NCBI GenBank assembly: GCA_037043455.1
Contig: JAWPHD010000003.1
Coordinates: 806,001-870,000 of the forward strand
DNA length: 64,000 bases
Reading direction: 5' to 3'
Source of the DNA: Cyrtodaria siliqua
Taxonomy: Eukaryota; Mollusca; Bivalvia; Adapedonta; Hiatellidae
Positions 43,466 through 55,130 of the stretch are shown here, in pieces. Below the pieces are notes generated by a model. It worked only from the letters and a program-made list of their open reading frames with translations, was not told the origin of the DNA and searched no databases. Both the position numbers and the translations under genes were made by a program. Position 1 is the stretch's first letter. Each line of letters begins with the position of its first letter.

Positions 43466-43952
43466 TACATTACGTGGTCCCGCCTTAATTCCATTAAGCG
43501 ATGGGAAAGCTTATATAACTGATCAGGATTTTATAACGGATATTTCGACAATAAAATGCATTTAAAAACATTTTTCCATTACATGGTCCGAGTATTAATT
43601 TTCATACCCCATCCAACCCCTACTCCAAGAAGCGAATTCAGGGGTATAAAATAAAACCTTAATTTCGGCTTGAAAACTTTGAATAGGTAATTTTTAAACA
43701 GGTTATCGCATTTTTTTTTTATTGTCGAAATATCCGTTAAAAAATCCTGCTAATATAAACTTTCTATCGCTTAATGGAATAAGGCGGGACTACGTGACGA
43801 CTGAAACAATGCGATAACCTGTTTAAATGTTTTATTTTACAATATTCAAACTTTTAAGCCGAAATTAAGCTTTTATTTCATACCCCAGCCAAGCCCGTTT
43901 TCGCTTCTTGGTTTGATGGGGTATGCAAGTTAATATTCGGACCACGTAATGT
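43466..43952. mobile_element. two overlapping MITEs with CATTACGTGGTCC ends
   Basis: 43466-43797 has inverted ends (CATTACGTGGTCCCGCCTTA / TAAGGCGGGACTACGTGACG) with inner arms CGATGGGAAAGC and GCTTAATGG. A second copy overlaps from CATTACATGGTCCGAGTATT (about 43576) to the complementary end ATATTCGGACCACGTAATG (43952), with arms containing AACAGGTTATCGCATT. A relative at 55488-56086 has one end of each type. Non-coding. Confidence 0.7.
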
Positions 43953-44119
43953 ATCGTCAATTGTAATGTATAGTCAAGTTGGTTATTTAATTGACATGCC
44001 AATGATGACTTCAAAATCAAATATTCAACGAAAGTGGTAAAGTCTTGTTTATTTGTTTATGAACAAAATACAGGTATGTGAACTTTAATGAAAAGAATGG
44101 CTTCAGATACATCAGTTGG

Positions 44120-44422
44120 CAGGCGCGTAGCCAGGCATCCAGGCGTACGCCTCTTGGAAAAAAATGAGAAAACATAGTGCTCCAAAAATGCAATAAAAAC
44201 TGAAGCCTGACTAGGGTGAGACCCATCATTAGAAATTTATAAACATATAAATATCAAAGTAAAATATGAAATGGAAATTTCAATCTAAGATATTCATTTT
44301 TCGCAACTATATAATTTATTTATCAATCAATAAAAGCCATCATTTGCAGCCCAAAATCGTCAAAAGCCCCTTGGACCCCAATATACGGGCGTATCCTCCA
44401 AAATGGCCTAGCTACGCCCCTG
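44120..44422. mobile_element. small TIR element, GCGTAGC ends (hAT-like?)
   Basis: Ends CAGGCGCGTAGCCAGGC and (complement) CAGGGGCGTAGCTAGGCC. Starting with CAG is common in hAT-type elements, but I find no clean 8 bp target duplication. A second element with related ends is at 58912-59362. Confidence 0.5.
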
Positions 44423-45744
44423 ATTGGTAGTCAGAGCTGATTATATAGAATAGTGTATATGAGCTGTACCTTAAAACCGAAAAAAAAGACACTTTTATCA
44501 GATTATTGCGTTGTTGAACTTCATGTAATTTAAAAAAATGTGGTACCTGCAGAAGTCGATAAGATAAAATAATAGTGATAAAGACGTCAGCATACTGCTG
44601 GAGGTTTAATTTCTGTTTTGATTAATATAGTATTAAACAGCAATTAAATGTTATAACGGAATGTCATCCGATATTAATGTTGATTAAAGATACACATTTA
44701 GACACCATTATTGATATTTTGCAGAGTTATGTGGTGCTTTCTTTTCAGACGAAGTTTAATAAATAAGCAAGGAAGACACAATTAAGAAAGCGTGTATCAG
44801 GCCCATTCGTTGTGGTACCCCGTAAGCCGGCGCTAGGGAGCGTGTTAGGAGTTGCAATTTACATTATCTCTCATAACTCAATGAAACCTAATCTGCTACC
44901 TTTCTCTTCTACCTTTCTCTCTTATTTGTGTTTGTGGCTACCAAGGGATCCCCGCGCGATCTGGAAGAATTAGTAATGTGAATATAAATAAATACCTTAT
45001 GTGCATCAGTTTCATATCAAACAATACAAATGCACGTGATCAGTCCTCTTTTTCTGTCTGGTCGTATTTATGTGAATAATATGCCTTGGTGTGTAAAACT
45101 AACAGACTGTAAGGTGTTGTTGTAGACATCAGTCCTAAGTATGAATTCCGGAGGTTAGTGTAGTTGGCAGAATATATAAATGTAACTTATTGCATACGCA
45201 TTTACAAGGTTACAAATGAATTATTTTTGTGTTAGATATTAAAGATGTTTGATAATTCCTTATTCCTTTTAACAAATACTCAGCTTTCTTAATGTATTAA
45301 GTACTGCATGGGTTTTCTACAATTTATTTTACTTGCCTTATTATTATTCATATATTAATAAGGCCGAGCCATTCTGTGACATAATAATCGTTTCCAGACT
45401 CTTTATGGATACCTGCAAATCAAAACATAAAGTAGTTCATGAGCAACTGTACTGGTATAAAGCAGATGAAACTCGTCCTAATAGAAAATAAAACATATTA
45501 GAACAGAATACATAACAGAATACATAAAAATAAATTATGTGTAACATTTTTGGTTTAATGCAGTTTCATTTTATTTACATATGTCAGACTATAACCATTA
45601 TTCTTCTCAGTCTATGAAGCTTTTCTTAGACATAGGTTGCGATGAGTGTCCTATCGTTCGGGGCGCTTGTTTCAGCTAAATGTTTTTTTAACTTTCAAGA
45701 CAAAATTCATCTAGTACCTACAAATGATGTATATCAGTAAAAAC
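44423..45744. other. no gene; half of the 7.7 kb MITE family at 44810-44965
   Basis: 44810-44965 contains CCGGCGCTAGGGAGCGT and CTCTCTTATTTGTGTTTGTG, ACCAAGGGATCC, the right half of the family whose left half is at 54414. Nothing else recognised. Confidence 0.5.
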
Positions 45745-46078
45745 AGATCTGTAGTGGAAAATAAAAATACCTTATTTTTCAAAATCGATTGAGAACTAAA
45801 AATTACACACGCGAAAATTGTTTTGACAGGGCACTTTCAATGCAAAATTCTGCTGCATCAAAAATGTGAATGTAAATTAAGACGCTCTGAAATTTATAGC
45901 AAAATATTAAGGCTAACTGAAGTTATTTGAAATTTCTTAAATTTCTGCTGAATCAGCAACAAGGAATTTACATTGAAAAGACCCACCAAAAAAGCATTTT
46001 GGCTGTAAAATATTCCTTTCTCAACCGATTTTGAAAAGTAAGATATTTTTTATTCACCACTAGAAATTCCAATTCTAG
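45745..46078. mobile_element. MITE-like element with ~60 bp diverged inverted repeats
   Basis: The left arm TAGTGGAAAATAAAAATACC, TTATTTTTCAAAATCGATTG pairs with the right arm CAACCGATTTTGAAAAGTAA, ATTTTTTATTCACCACTAG. Inner pairs such as CTGCTGCATC/GCTGAATCAGC extend the fold. Non-coding. Confidence 0.65.
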
Positions 46079-46804
46079 TGATATATTATTTATGTCCGTA
46101 TTTATAAAATTAGTCATGTTATTGCCGATAAACCTTTCACTGAAACAAAAGCCCTAAACAATAAGCTTTAATTTTTCTCATTATACAGTTCACAGTTTTA
46201 ATCACTGAAAGGATTGTTAGCTGATGTGTGTATTTCGGACATGTTTAACATTTTAAAGGTGAACTATGTTGATATCTTGCTCTGGTTACATTATGTGAGT
46301 CCTTCATTCTTTTCTTGTTATGTACAACTTCTGCAAGACTAACTATATACGTTGATATTCAAGAAATATATTTATGGAAGGGTGGAAAATGTTTATATTT
46401 ATTGCATAATAAGATTCTCGTATAATTTCTTATTTTCGAGTTTGGTATTCTGATTACCATTCTCGTGCCTGTTCTGACATTCGTTTAATTTACGCATTAT
46501 TTCTGCCGTTAGGTAATCTTGACAAATGTATTCTGTGAACGTTTTCTCTTAACCATTTTATTGTATTATGTGATTTAGGCATCATTTTTGATATATCAAT
46601 CCATCTAAGCTCTACCTATTATACACTGTAACGCATGTACACCGACACAGCACTATCATTAATTTCCATTATGAGTTTGTCAGGACGTTCTTTATTGAAT
46701 TCATTCACAATTGAGTTGATTATTTAAATGTTGTTTTCGATTGTGGTAATCTACTTTTCATTGCCAGTGTGTTAAGTGTATGGCCTTTGGAGTGGTTTGA
46801 ATGA

Positions 46805-47500
46805 TTGCTGCCTTGTTTGTTAGAGAATATAACCTGGACGAGATATAGAGAATATTATGTCAGTGCCTTTTACTATCAAGTTTATTAGGCGAGGCTTAGA
46901 AAACGAAGAATGGCTCGGCTATTAGGCGAGGCTTAGAAAACGAAGAATGGCGAGGCTCTGCCGTTCTTCGTTTTCGTGCCGAGCCTAATAAACTTGATAG
47001 TTAAAGGCACTGACATAATATTCTATTTATCATGTAGATTATCCACATTTTTTGTATGAATTACTATTATTACCTATTTCTCAGAATGTTACGCGTATCG
47101 AGGACGCCGCCATGTTGTTGTTTTTTGTTTGTTTTTTGACGTCAGGCAACGTTACGTGCATGACGTCAGATAACGTTACGTACAATAAACGCCGAGGGAT
47201 TCCGCATTGATTTGCTTTATTGGTCATTGACTAATAAAGCAAAATTTAATAGGTCACCCCTTTATTAGGCAGAAAAGTGCATATCTGCATGATAATCTTT
47301 TTTATACTGTTCCGTTTTATTGGTACGACAATAGGGTAAGAATGAGGTTTGGTGCACTCTAACTAGAACCTGGTTTAAACTACCAGCGGCCTTGTTTTGC
47401 CACTGATCGTTCCAAAGTGGTATCCCTATTGTCAATCCTTTTATGTTTGTGATGTCATGTCTTCATTCATCTTTGTACTTTTTGTTTGTTTCTGTGCGTG
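46805..47500 (+). mobile_element. Penelope-like RT family copy split by foldback C
   Basis: The family 3' UTR begins at TTGCTGCCTTGTTTGTTAGA (46806), is interrupted by the foldback at 46849-47295 and resumes with TACTGTTCCGTTTTATTGGT, ending in the expanded tail at 47500. The split dates the foldback as the younger insertion. Confidence 0.75.
46849..47295 (-). mobile_element. CRE-bearing foldback element, copy C (different stem)
   Basis: Same layout as copies A and B, read on the minus strand: start TTATCATGCAGATATGCAC, a first motif TGCCTAATAAAGGGGTGACC, CRE sites (TGACGTCA at 47137 and 47161), framework ACATGATAAATAGAATATTA, terminal hairpin, end CATAATATTCT. The hairpin stem is a different sequence (AACTATCAAGTTTATTAGG in place of CTATCCAGTTTATCAGG). 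The apex carries GCAGAGCCTCGCC and a partial internal duplication (46889-46951). Confidence 0.75.
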
Positions 47501-47740
47501 TTTGTAGTTGGCTGTGGTCCATGAATGTTGTACTTGTTGTTTGTTTCTGTGCGTGTTTGTGGTTGGCTGTGGTCCATTAATGTTGTACGTGTTGTTTGTT
47601 TCTGTGCGTGTTTGTGGTTGGCTGTGGTCCTTGTTGTTTGTTTCTGTGCGTGTTTGTGGTTGGCTGTGGTCCATGAATGTTGTACTTGTTGTTTGTTTCT
47701 GTGCGTGTCTGTGGTTGGCGGTGGTCCATGAATGCTACAT
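47500..47740. repeat. ~55 bp minisatellite from the Penelope-family tail, ~5 copies
   Basis: Unit with TTGTTTGTTTCTGTGCGTGT, TTGTGGTTGGCTGTGGTCCA and TGAATGTTGTAC, in five variable copies. It is a local expansion of the 3' UTR of the retroelement next to it. Confidence 0.9.
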
Positions 47741-47744
47741 TGCC

Positions 47745-48015
47745 TGTTCGATTTTGGTTGACAGTAGGGTATTATTAAGATGTGTTAAGATTATTAAGTG
47801 TGAGATTTGGTGCACCATAGAACCTGGTTTAAACTCCCAGCGGTTTGTTTGCCACTGGCCGTTCCAAGGCGGCAGCTCTATTGTCAACCCTTTTGTGTTG
47901 TGATGTCTTAATTGGCCTTTTATTCATCTTTAAATTTCTTCTTTGTTTCTGTGTGTGTTTGTGGTTGACTGTCATCCTTGAATGCTGCTTTTCGATTTGT
48001 ATATCTATATTTATA
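47745..48015 (+). mobile_element. Penelope-like RT family, 3' end
   Basis: Second copy directly after the minisatellite: GACAGTAGGGTATT, CACTGGCCGTTCCAAGGCGG and the end TTGAATGCTGCTTTTCGATT, then TATATCTATATTTATATC. Confidence 0.8.
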
Positions 48016-48392
48016 TCTACTGAAAGAAGTTGATCTTTGACACAAACACGCGCGCGTCCCGCACGCACACACCACCCTGAACTGCTGTGTGTAAAAAAAA
48101 AAGGATTGCTGCGTCTGTTTTATACATGCCCCTATAAGGCTAGAGAAAAATATGCATTTATTAAAAAAGAAATGGCATACATTCTGATTAGTATACTGAT
48201 TTCGTCACTTTGACTAAACACTTAAACATCATGTGCACATGATACTGATGACATTTTTTATTGTTATTAAATAAACATTATACAGCTTTGTTTATTTATT
48301 TCAAAAGGTTACAAAGGGGAACGTATTTGTCTGAAACTAGTTTTATTATTATAAAATAATCCCCGCCGCTTATCAAAATTTGACGTTTGAAC

Positions 48393-48650
48393 CCACCCAG
48401 ATTGTGTGTGAAGTGAGGTGATATGGCCACCACCCAGATTGTGTGTGAAGTGAGGTGATATGGCCACCACCCAGATTGTGTGTGAAGTGAGGTGATATGG
48501 CCACCACCCAGATTGTGTGTGAAGTGAGGTGATATGGCCACCACCCAGATTGTGTGTGAAGTAAGGTGATATGGCCACCACCCAGACTGTGTGTGAAGTA
48601 AGGTGATATGGCCACCACCCAGACTGTGTGTGAAGTGAGGTGATATGGCC
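48393..48650. repeat. 37 bp minisatellite, 7 copies
   Basis: Unit CACCCAGATTGTGTGTGAAG, TGAGGTGATATGGCCAC. The last copies carry a T-to-C change. Three overlapping minus-strand frames are repeat artefacts. Confidence 0.95.
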
Positions 48651-48655
48651 AACAT

Positions 48656-49624
48656 TTTATTAAAATAAGTTCGTTAACTTGATACTTAAAACATTATTCT
48701 GCGCTGTGTCAAATCAATTCCAGAAGGCTTAAATTGACAACATGTGTGCACTTGAATGCACTAATGTCAGACAGTGTAATAATACACTAGGAACTGATTG
48801 AGTTAAGGGTTAACTGTATTGAAATTTTGAATTTTGCGACGATATTTCAGCGGGGGGTTTTCCATGCAAGTTTGGTGTAAAGCGACGCGTTAGTGGACCA
48901 TTTAAACACGATGTTCGACCGTTGAACGACTAATACATTGGTTAACGCGTTTCTCCCAACGCATTTCGTTGTTTTTGACAGTTGTTATGACATACGCATT
49001 GCAATAAAACTAAATGACATCGCATGTTTGACGGTTTTAAGTCACATTGCTGGATTTACGACGGATTATGCACTATTTCCTAGTCGCACATGTTCAAACG
49101 TAAACCAGTCGGATTGCAAGATGTTTGGCCAGTGAGTTAGAATAGCGGAACTTTCGACATCCTGGCCGGAAAGAATGCCCTGGTTTTGTCCGTTAAGGAT
49201 TGGAGTATTGAGTTATTTATCATTCTTTAATCGTCCAAATTAAATTGTTTACTTCATCATGTGTGAAAACTGCTCAATGGATTGTTAAAAGGAGTTGAGA
49301 ACGTTGACATTTAATTTAAATATATAGTATATAATGAGTCTTTAGGGAATGTTGGTGATGCGTTATTGCTACAAATGTCGATCTCTGCTGGAAAATAATT
49401 CCTCGCAATTGCTGTGGTACATTGTAACTGAAATGCGACGATATACTGAATATCGATTTACATGTTAGATGAAACTGGATATGGTATTACATTTAGGTTT
49501 CGGTTTGGTGGACAGTACGTTTTTAAATGGCTCTTTCATGAAGACAATATATGCAAGACATTGAGCAATAGAAAATAACCCAGCATTTTGTACTATGGAC
49601 ATATTCCCTGTCAATGAAATATCA
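48656..49624. other. no recognisable feature
   Basis: AT-rich sequence; no supported gene. Confidence 0.5.
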
Positions 49625-49770
49625 TTACGGATGGCGGGAGGTGAACAGTACTGGTTCTACCCAGGAAATGTGGGTGGCCTGCCTCCACCACAAAAAAAAT
49701 CGACCGTCATAATTATATAACCTTAAATGTGTTGAAAATGACGTAAAACACCATATAAAAAATCAAAACA
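49625..49770 (+). mobile_element. SINE, 5'-truncated
   Basis: GAACAGTACTGGTTCTACCC, TGCCTCCACCACAAAAAAAA, TCGACCGTCATAATTATATA and the tail GTGTTGAAAATGACGTAAAA, CACCAT. Same body and tail as 23225-23350; the tRNA head is absent. Confidence 0.85.
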
Positions 49771-51239
49771 AACATTTATATCCAATGTATACTTATTACG
49801 TAATCATTATGCAAATATCTTGAGGAAGGTTTGATTTTTCAATATTCTTGGAGAATCACAGAAGCGTTCCGTCTTTTTTCTTCTGAAGATATATGTTGTT
49901 GTGTAAATGTAAGAACTCAAGAGATAATTATGTATCAAGATATCAGTTCCTACACAATATTGAAATGTGTCATTAAGGTTATCACTGGAACTTGATAATA
50001 TGGGCGAATGTCGTGTCAGGATTTGCTTTATGTCGTTGTTCAGCAATGCGAAGCAAACGAATCAGTGCATTATATGTAACTGGTAAGGATGATGTATAAG
50101 GGATCGACCATTTTTATTTCTGTGATTGGGGCGAGGGGTGCTGGGATTTTCCTTTCAGCCGAAATATTTTTTGCATTTCTTTAAAGCCGGTATTTTTATT
50201 TCATACTGGCCGGAGTATTCTTTCCATCAGTTTGAAAGCCAGAATATATTTAAGTTTTACTATTCGTAGAATAAGAAGAGCTGTTGTAGATATACTCAAC
50301 GTCTGCGTCGACGTTGGTTTCCAGTTGTTTGCTAAGTCCAATTATTTCAGCAATCAGTCCACCACTGGTCAGTGAAACATGAAATGTGTCATCAGTACCA
50401 TCAATGACACTGGTAAGACACATGTTTCATAACTCTGTATTGCATTTAAGCAAAAGCATGGCAATTTTCTTATTTTGAATTTCTGGTTAAAGTTCTTTTT
50501 TGACAAGTCCATGTATTTTAACAACGACTTATTTTATTTTATGTTTTGGAAAGTCTAGCTATATATTTCTGTCAAAGGAGCTTGACAAGTGTCATCAGAG
50601 TCATCAAGGACACTTACAGACACATGTTTCATAACATTTTCTTTTCAACTTAGAGTTTCAAGTTAAAGTTTTGAAGCACCTTCATATATTTCAATGAAAA
50701 TAAGTGCATACATCAAATAACAATGGCAAGTCTGTAAATAGCATTAGCCCCATACACCCCACACCTTCCCCATACCATCACACCAGATAAATAGAACATA
50801 TTTGTTCTGTTTTGTTTGGTTTCTCTTTTGAGTTAGCATGTCTGCATCCTGTTCTCTTCCACCCACTCCACCTCCCCCCAACCCATCCCCACCCACTCTC
50901 AACCTTAGACTCCCCCCAAAAAATATTGTACTATTTCTGCTTTTCCTATTAAGTAACACTTCACGTCCACTCCCCATTTTCTTCAAGTTCATATTCTTTC
51001 TGGGGTATTGAAGGTCTTGCTTTGATATTTGCTATTGGATATTTGATATTTGGTATATATGTTTACAGACTACCCACTCGCTACAACCCCTACACCCTCA
51101 CCTTATCACCACATAACCTCCACAACTAAGACTACTAAGTCAGTTTAGACAATTACACTATGTGGACTTTCAAAGACGTTTGTGAGAGCACTCATCTTCC
51201 TATTAGATAATATTTTCGTCCGTTTATAACGACCGTTTA
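49771..51239. other. no gene; T-rich minisatellite-like block at 50100-50250
   Basis: 50100-50250 has loosely repeated units with ATTTTTATTTC and GCCGG, related to 52680-52935. ATG...GTGTCATCAG.ACCATCA-like sequence is repeated at 50386 and 50588. 50850-50920 is C-rich (CCACCTCCCCCCAACCCATC). No gene recognised. Confidence 0.45.
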
Positions 51240-51725
51240 TAGACAAATTGTTGGTATCCCTATGGTACGAACTGTGCACCCCTTGTCGCAGATTTGTTTT
51301 TATATTGCTATGAAAGAGATTTCATGTTGAGTCTTTCACCAGATACCCAAGCAGATGTGTACCCGAAAGCTTCAACTTTACAAAGCTAATATTTCTGATA
51401 CTAACGCTTTTCTTCTCGATTTACATCTCTCCATTAAAAATGGTGAACTAATTAGCAAAATATATGACAAGAGAGATGATTTTAATTTTGATATTGTTAA
51501 TTATCCGCATTTAGATGAGGATGTTCCCCAAACAACTTATTATGGGGTCTAAGTATCTCAACTTATTCGTTTTTCTAGAGCTTGTATTCGAGTTGAGGAC
51601 TTCAACATGTTTAATATCCGTAATCTTTATATAACTAAAAGGCTACTCAATCAGGGCTACCGTTAACACAAACTTCGTAAAACCTTTGCATTTTTTAATT
51701 GTCGTAACGCTGATCTTCACAAAGT
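51240..51725 (+). pseudogene. Penelope-like reverse transcriptase core relic
   Basis: A frame near 51268 shows YGTNCAPLVADLFLYCYE, the conserved reverse transcriptase block preceding the YxDD motif in this family. The YxDD segment itself is deleted, and the frame jumps to KIYDKRDDFNFDIVN (51355-51552), a TAA stop, then LIRFSRACIRVEDF, LLNQGYR and LRKTFAF. The last part equals the 34660 copy, which ties the two together. Several lesions; dead. The copy is cut at 51725 by a repeat and its 3' UTR resumes at 52035. Confidence 0.7.
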
Positions 51726-51930
51726 ACAAGTACCAGGACCCTTGTATTGTAATACTACCAAGATCACTGTATACCGCATTGATTACTAACATGCCCAAAG
51801 TACGTCACATGTATAACTATCATGGCTACTTTTTACCACATTTTCTACTACCATCTCCACTGTATACCCCATTCATTACTACCATATGTATTAATAATAT
51901 ACCTCATGTCAAACACCCATGTTGAATTTT
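51726..51930. repeat. degenerate repeat around TATTACTACCATG-type units
   Basis: Irregular units with CACTGTATACCGCATT, ATTACTACCAT and GTATACCCCATT at roughly 35-40 bp intervals. The same family covers 52335-52565. Confidence 0.6.
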
Positions 51931-52034
51931 TCCCATTTTTGTAATATCTCATATGCTTATTACAAGCAATCAAAATACCTTGTCGTAGGAGAGTTTGTAA
52001 AACAAATTATCAAAAAATAATTACCTTATTATAA

Positions 52035-52330
52035 CCATTTTTGTGTTTTACTTATATTACCTATTATTGCTGCCTTGTTGGTTAGAGAATAGTACATGGC
52101 GGAGATGACAGTAGGGTAAGTGTGAGGTTTGGTGTACCCTAGAACCTGGTTTAAACCCCAGCGGCCTTTTTTGCCACTGACCGTTCCAAGGCGGTAACCC
52201 TATTGTCAACCCTTTTTGTGTTTGTGACGTCATATGTCTTTATTCCTTATTAACATTGCCATTCATGTTTGTCGTTTTCCGTGTTTTTGGGTTTTGGGGT
52301 TTACTGTGTTCGACTTGTATACTTATTGTT
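52035..52330 (+). mobile_element. Penelope-like RT family, 3' UTR
   Basis: TTGCTGCCTTGTTGGTTAGA, GGTTTAAACCCCAGCGGCC, CACTGACCGTTCCAAGGCGG and TTGTCAACCCTTTTTGTGTT. Probably the continuation of the copy at 51240. Confidence 0.8.
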
Positions 52331-52334
52331 ATGT

Positions 52335-52565
52335 ATCCCACATTAATTATAACCTTGACTTTATATGAATATCACATTCATTACTACCATTACCAATGTA
52401 TACCAAATTAATACCAATATCACTTTATAACACGTTATACAATACATTTACTACCACCTTTGCCAGACTATACCACATTTATAACTACCAGGACTAATTT
52501 ATACCAAATGTATTACTACCATGGTCTAATGTACATCACATTTCGTACAACCATGAATACTATCA
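52335..52565. repeat. degenerate repeat, second block
   Basis: Units such as CATTCATTACTACCATTACC and AATTTATACCAAATGTATTA, ACTACCATGG continue the 51726 repeat. Confidence 0.6.
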
Positions 52566-52679
52566 CTTCTAAACTCATTTTCAATACACTTATGAGCAGA
52601 AGTTGTGGATGTAGCCAGATTGTGGTTTCCATGTTGAATCCAGTATCTGATGGAGTAGATCTACATTTATCATAGACTG

Positions 52680-52940
52680 AAGAGGGAGCCAGATTATCTT
52701 TTTTCTCTAACTTGACTCACAGCAAGATTTTTTTTTCAAGAATGTGAGAGAAGGCTGGATTTTTTTTTTCAATAATTTGAGGGACTGTTATTTTTTTCCT
52801 CAAGTCAGAGCCAGGATATTTTTTTTTAACAATTCAAGGGCCGGAATATTTATTTCAGATAAAATCCCAGTCCCCTCCCCCCCACCCCACCCCTCCCCAC
52901 CCCCGCAACCCTCACCCGAAATCAAAATGATCGGTCCCTA
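52680..52940. repeat. T-rich degenerate minisatellite and C-rich tail
   Basis: About four units of ~45 bp with poly-T followed by CAAGAATGTGAG or CAATTCAAGGGCCGG. The end is a C-rich stretch (CCCCTCCCCCCCACCCC, 52872-52888), then ATGATCGGTCCCT. Resembles 50100-50250. Confidence 0.6.
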
Positions 52941-53297
52941 ACAAAGAAACGCTGACGCTTGCAGTATTTCCGCAAAGGCGTAATTTGCGCCGTTAATGGT
53001 TATAAATCGAAGGAAAATCAAATAAAATATATCATATGAACGAAACCATCACTTCAAAGGGGATAGTCGGCATTACTAACGACAGGATCATAAAGACATA
53101 GGAAGAAAGTTCAAACGTCAAGTGAATAGTATACCACTGAACATGGAAAATATACATCTAGAGCCTACAATACGTATTGACAAGCAAGGTGGTCATAATG
53201 TGACAGAACGCAGAGTGAAAGCGACTACCATTTTCTTGTAAGTCGTGTTACTTTAGAGATATGCTTGCGTTTAAGCAGCGAAATGATGTAGATGTGG

Positions 53298-53460
53298 AGC
53301 GATGTGGTCTAGTGGTAAAGCGTTGGACTCATGATCCAAACGTAGTGGGTTCGATCCCCGCCATAACCATATGCGTTGTGTCCCTGAGCAAGACACTTTA
53401 TCTGCATTGCTTAGTACTGGTTCTACCCAGGAAGTCAATCAGGAAGTACCTTAGAAACGA
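53298..53460 (+). mobile_element. tRNA-headed SINE, second type, partial
   Basis: The head has A box TGGTCTAGTGG, a perfect 5 bp anticodon stem around CTCATGA (CAT anticodon) and B box GGTTCGATCCC. The acceptor arms (GAGCGAT and CATAACC) do not pair, so it is not a tRNA gene. The body continues GTGTCCCTGAGCAAGACACT, TTATCTGCATTGC and CAGTACTGG-like TAGTACTGGTTCTACCCAGG, the last shared with the other SINEs here. Confidence 0.75.
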
Positions 53461-53869
53461 ATAGCTTACAACATGTATAGAATACTGTAAGTTCAATTTT
53501 AGCCAACGTCCAGTGTCCTGCATTCCGCTACAATTAACTTGTAATAGGAAATATCTTGTTAAACTTTCTTTTCTGCATGCTGTCGTTTGACTCACGGAGG
53601 GCAATGGTGGGAGGAGGTGGGGCGGGAAATATTGCAATGGAGTCCATCCGTGCGTCATCAATTTTAGCGCATCATTGTCTTACTTAAAATTATTCTTTAT
53701 ATATACACAAACTGGCTGATTTCGATGTTCAGAGCCACGAGTTTCATTCCAAGATGATCGCGTTAAAAGTAGATTCAAACGTCGAACAGTAAATGTAGCA
53801 AAACCCACATCCAAAATAAACAACAGTTACATGCATAAATAATTATTTAGCAGTTACGTACGGGACACC

Positions 53870-54250
53870 ACAAACATAGACGGGTTGACAACAGGGGTAC
53901 CCCATTTGAACTGGCAAAAATGTCATTCCAATATCCCAATTAAACGGGACAGTTTAAGTAAGAAAATTCCCGCCAGGCTATATCTTCCAACAAACTAGGC
54001 AGCATTAAAAGGCAATATAAGTACAAAGATGACCATGAATATATGAATAAAAAACACTAGGAAGTTACATAGTACGTACTCAATGACTTGGCAGAAAGCA
54101 GAACAACAAGAGAATAAACCGTTAAGGGCACGAGACAAGTTAAATCTTACCTTCCTCTTCAGGACTTGGACGTCATCATAGGATCCACAATCTGTCAGGT
54201 TATCGCACAATCAGAGGAATGCGTGGTGGCGATGCATGCATTGCACAATA
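53870..54250 (-). mobile_element. Penelope-like RT family, 3' part
   Basis: Complement of the family 3' UTR (GACGGGTTGACAACAGGGGT, AATTAAACGGGACAGTTTAA, GGCAGCATTAAAAGGCAATA, GACGTCATCATAGGATCC) reaching into the coding tail near 54200. Confidence 0.75.
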
Positions 54251-54413
54251 ATAAGGCATAACGTATTTTGATTTTCAAACAAAATAAATATTGTGTGAAA
54301 GAAAGGACGTTATGAAGGTTTCTTCCATTTGGTGTCCGATTTTTTTACTCGATTAATTTTACATTTCAGTAGCTATAAGTTGAGGATATGATAAATATAC
54401 TATTACCTTACAA

Positions 54414-54545
54414 TAAATACTGAAAGGGTGATCCCTTGGAAGCAACAAACACAAACAAGAGAGAAAAGTTGCAGACTCGGTTTTATTGAGTCTGATCATG
54501 AGAGGTAATTATAAGATGCCACACCTCTGACGCATCCTAGCACCG
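54414..54545. mobile_element. MITE-like element of the 7.7 kb family, left half
   Basis: AATAAATACTGAAAGGGTGA, TCCCTTGGAAGCAACAAACA and CAGACTCGGTTTTATTGAGT match 7743-7830. It then diverges into a segment with ACGCATCCTAGCACCGGCTT, which is the complement of 44820-44840. Confidence 0.7.
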
Positions 54546-54804
54546 GCTTAAGCGATATTCTACTTTAAATCAAAATAGAATGGGCTTGATGATCCCAAAG
54601 GATAAAAGTAGAATGCGATTCAAAACCAGAGCTTCGTAAGTATTTGTTCATTCTATTTAACAATGGACGAATGCAATACCGTCTGAGCCAGTACAAACCA
54701 ATATAAAATAAAGTTAATATCGTTCAAACCAGTGCATGACAGAATATGGGGATTACATTTTGGTTCATCAAGAACATAATAGTCGTATAACGAAAGAGAA
54801 ACGT

Positions 54805-55130
54805 TAAAGAGTAAAGCAAATGCGTACGAAAACTCTTTCTAGAGTACAAAATACGTGTGTACGAAAACTCGTCCTAGAGTACAAAATGCATGTGTACGAA
54901 AACTTGTTATAGAGTATAAAACACGTGTGTATGATAACTCTTTCTAGAGTACAAAACACGTGTGTACGATTACTCTTTCTAGAGTACAAAATACATGTGT
55001 ACGATAACTCGTTCTAGAGTACAAAATACATGTGTACGAAAACTTGTTATAGAGTACAAATTACATGTATACGAAAACTTGATACATAGTACAAAATACA
55101 TGTGTACGAAAACATGTTATATATTAAAAC
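54805..55130. repeat. 35-36 bp minisatellite, ~9 copies
   Basis: Unit GTGTACGAAAACTCTTTCTA, GAGTACAAAATACAT with variants. The copies at the right end are the most diverged. Confidence 0.95.

Noticed and set aside
44120..44422. Confident hAT assignment
   Set aside because: TIRs begin with CAG, but no matching 8 bp target duplication could be found here or at 58912-59362.
53298..53370. tRNA gene with CAT anticodon
   Set aside because: The anticodon stem and A/B boxes are good, but the acceptor arms do not pair and a SINE body follows directly.
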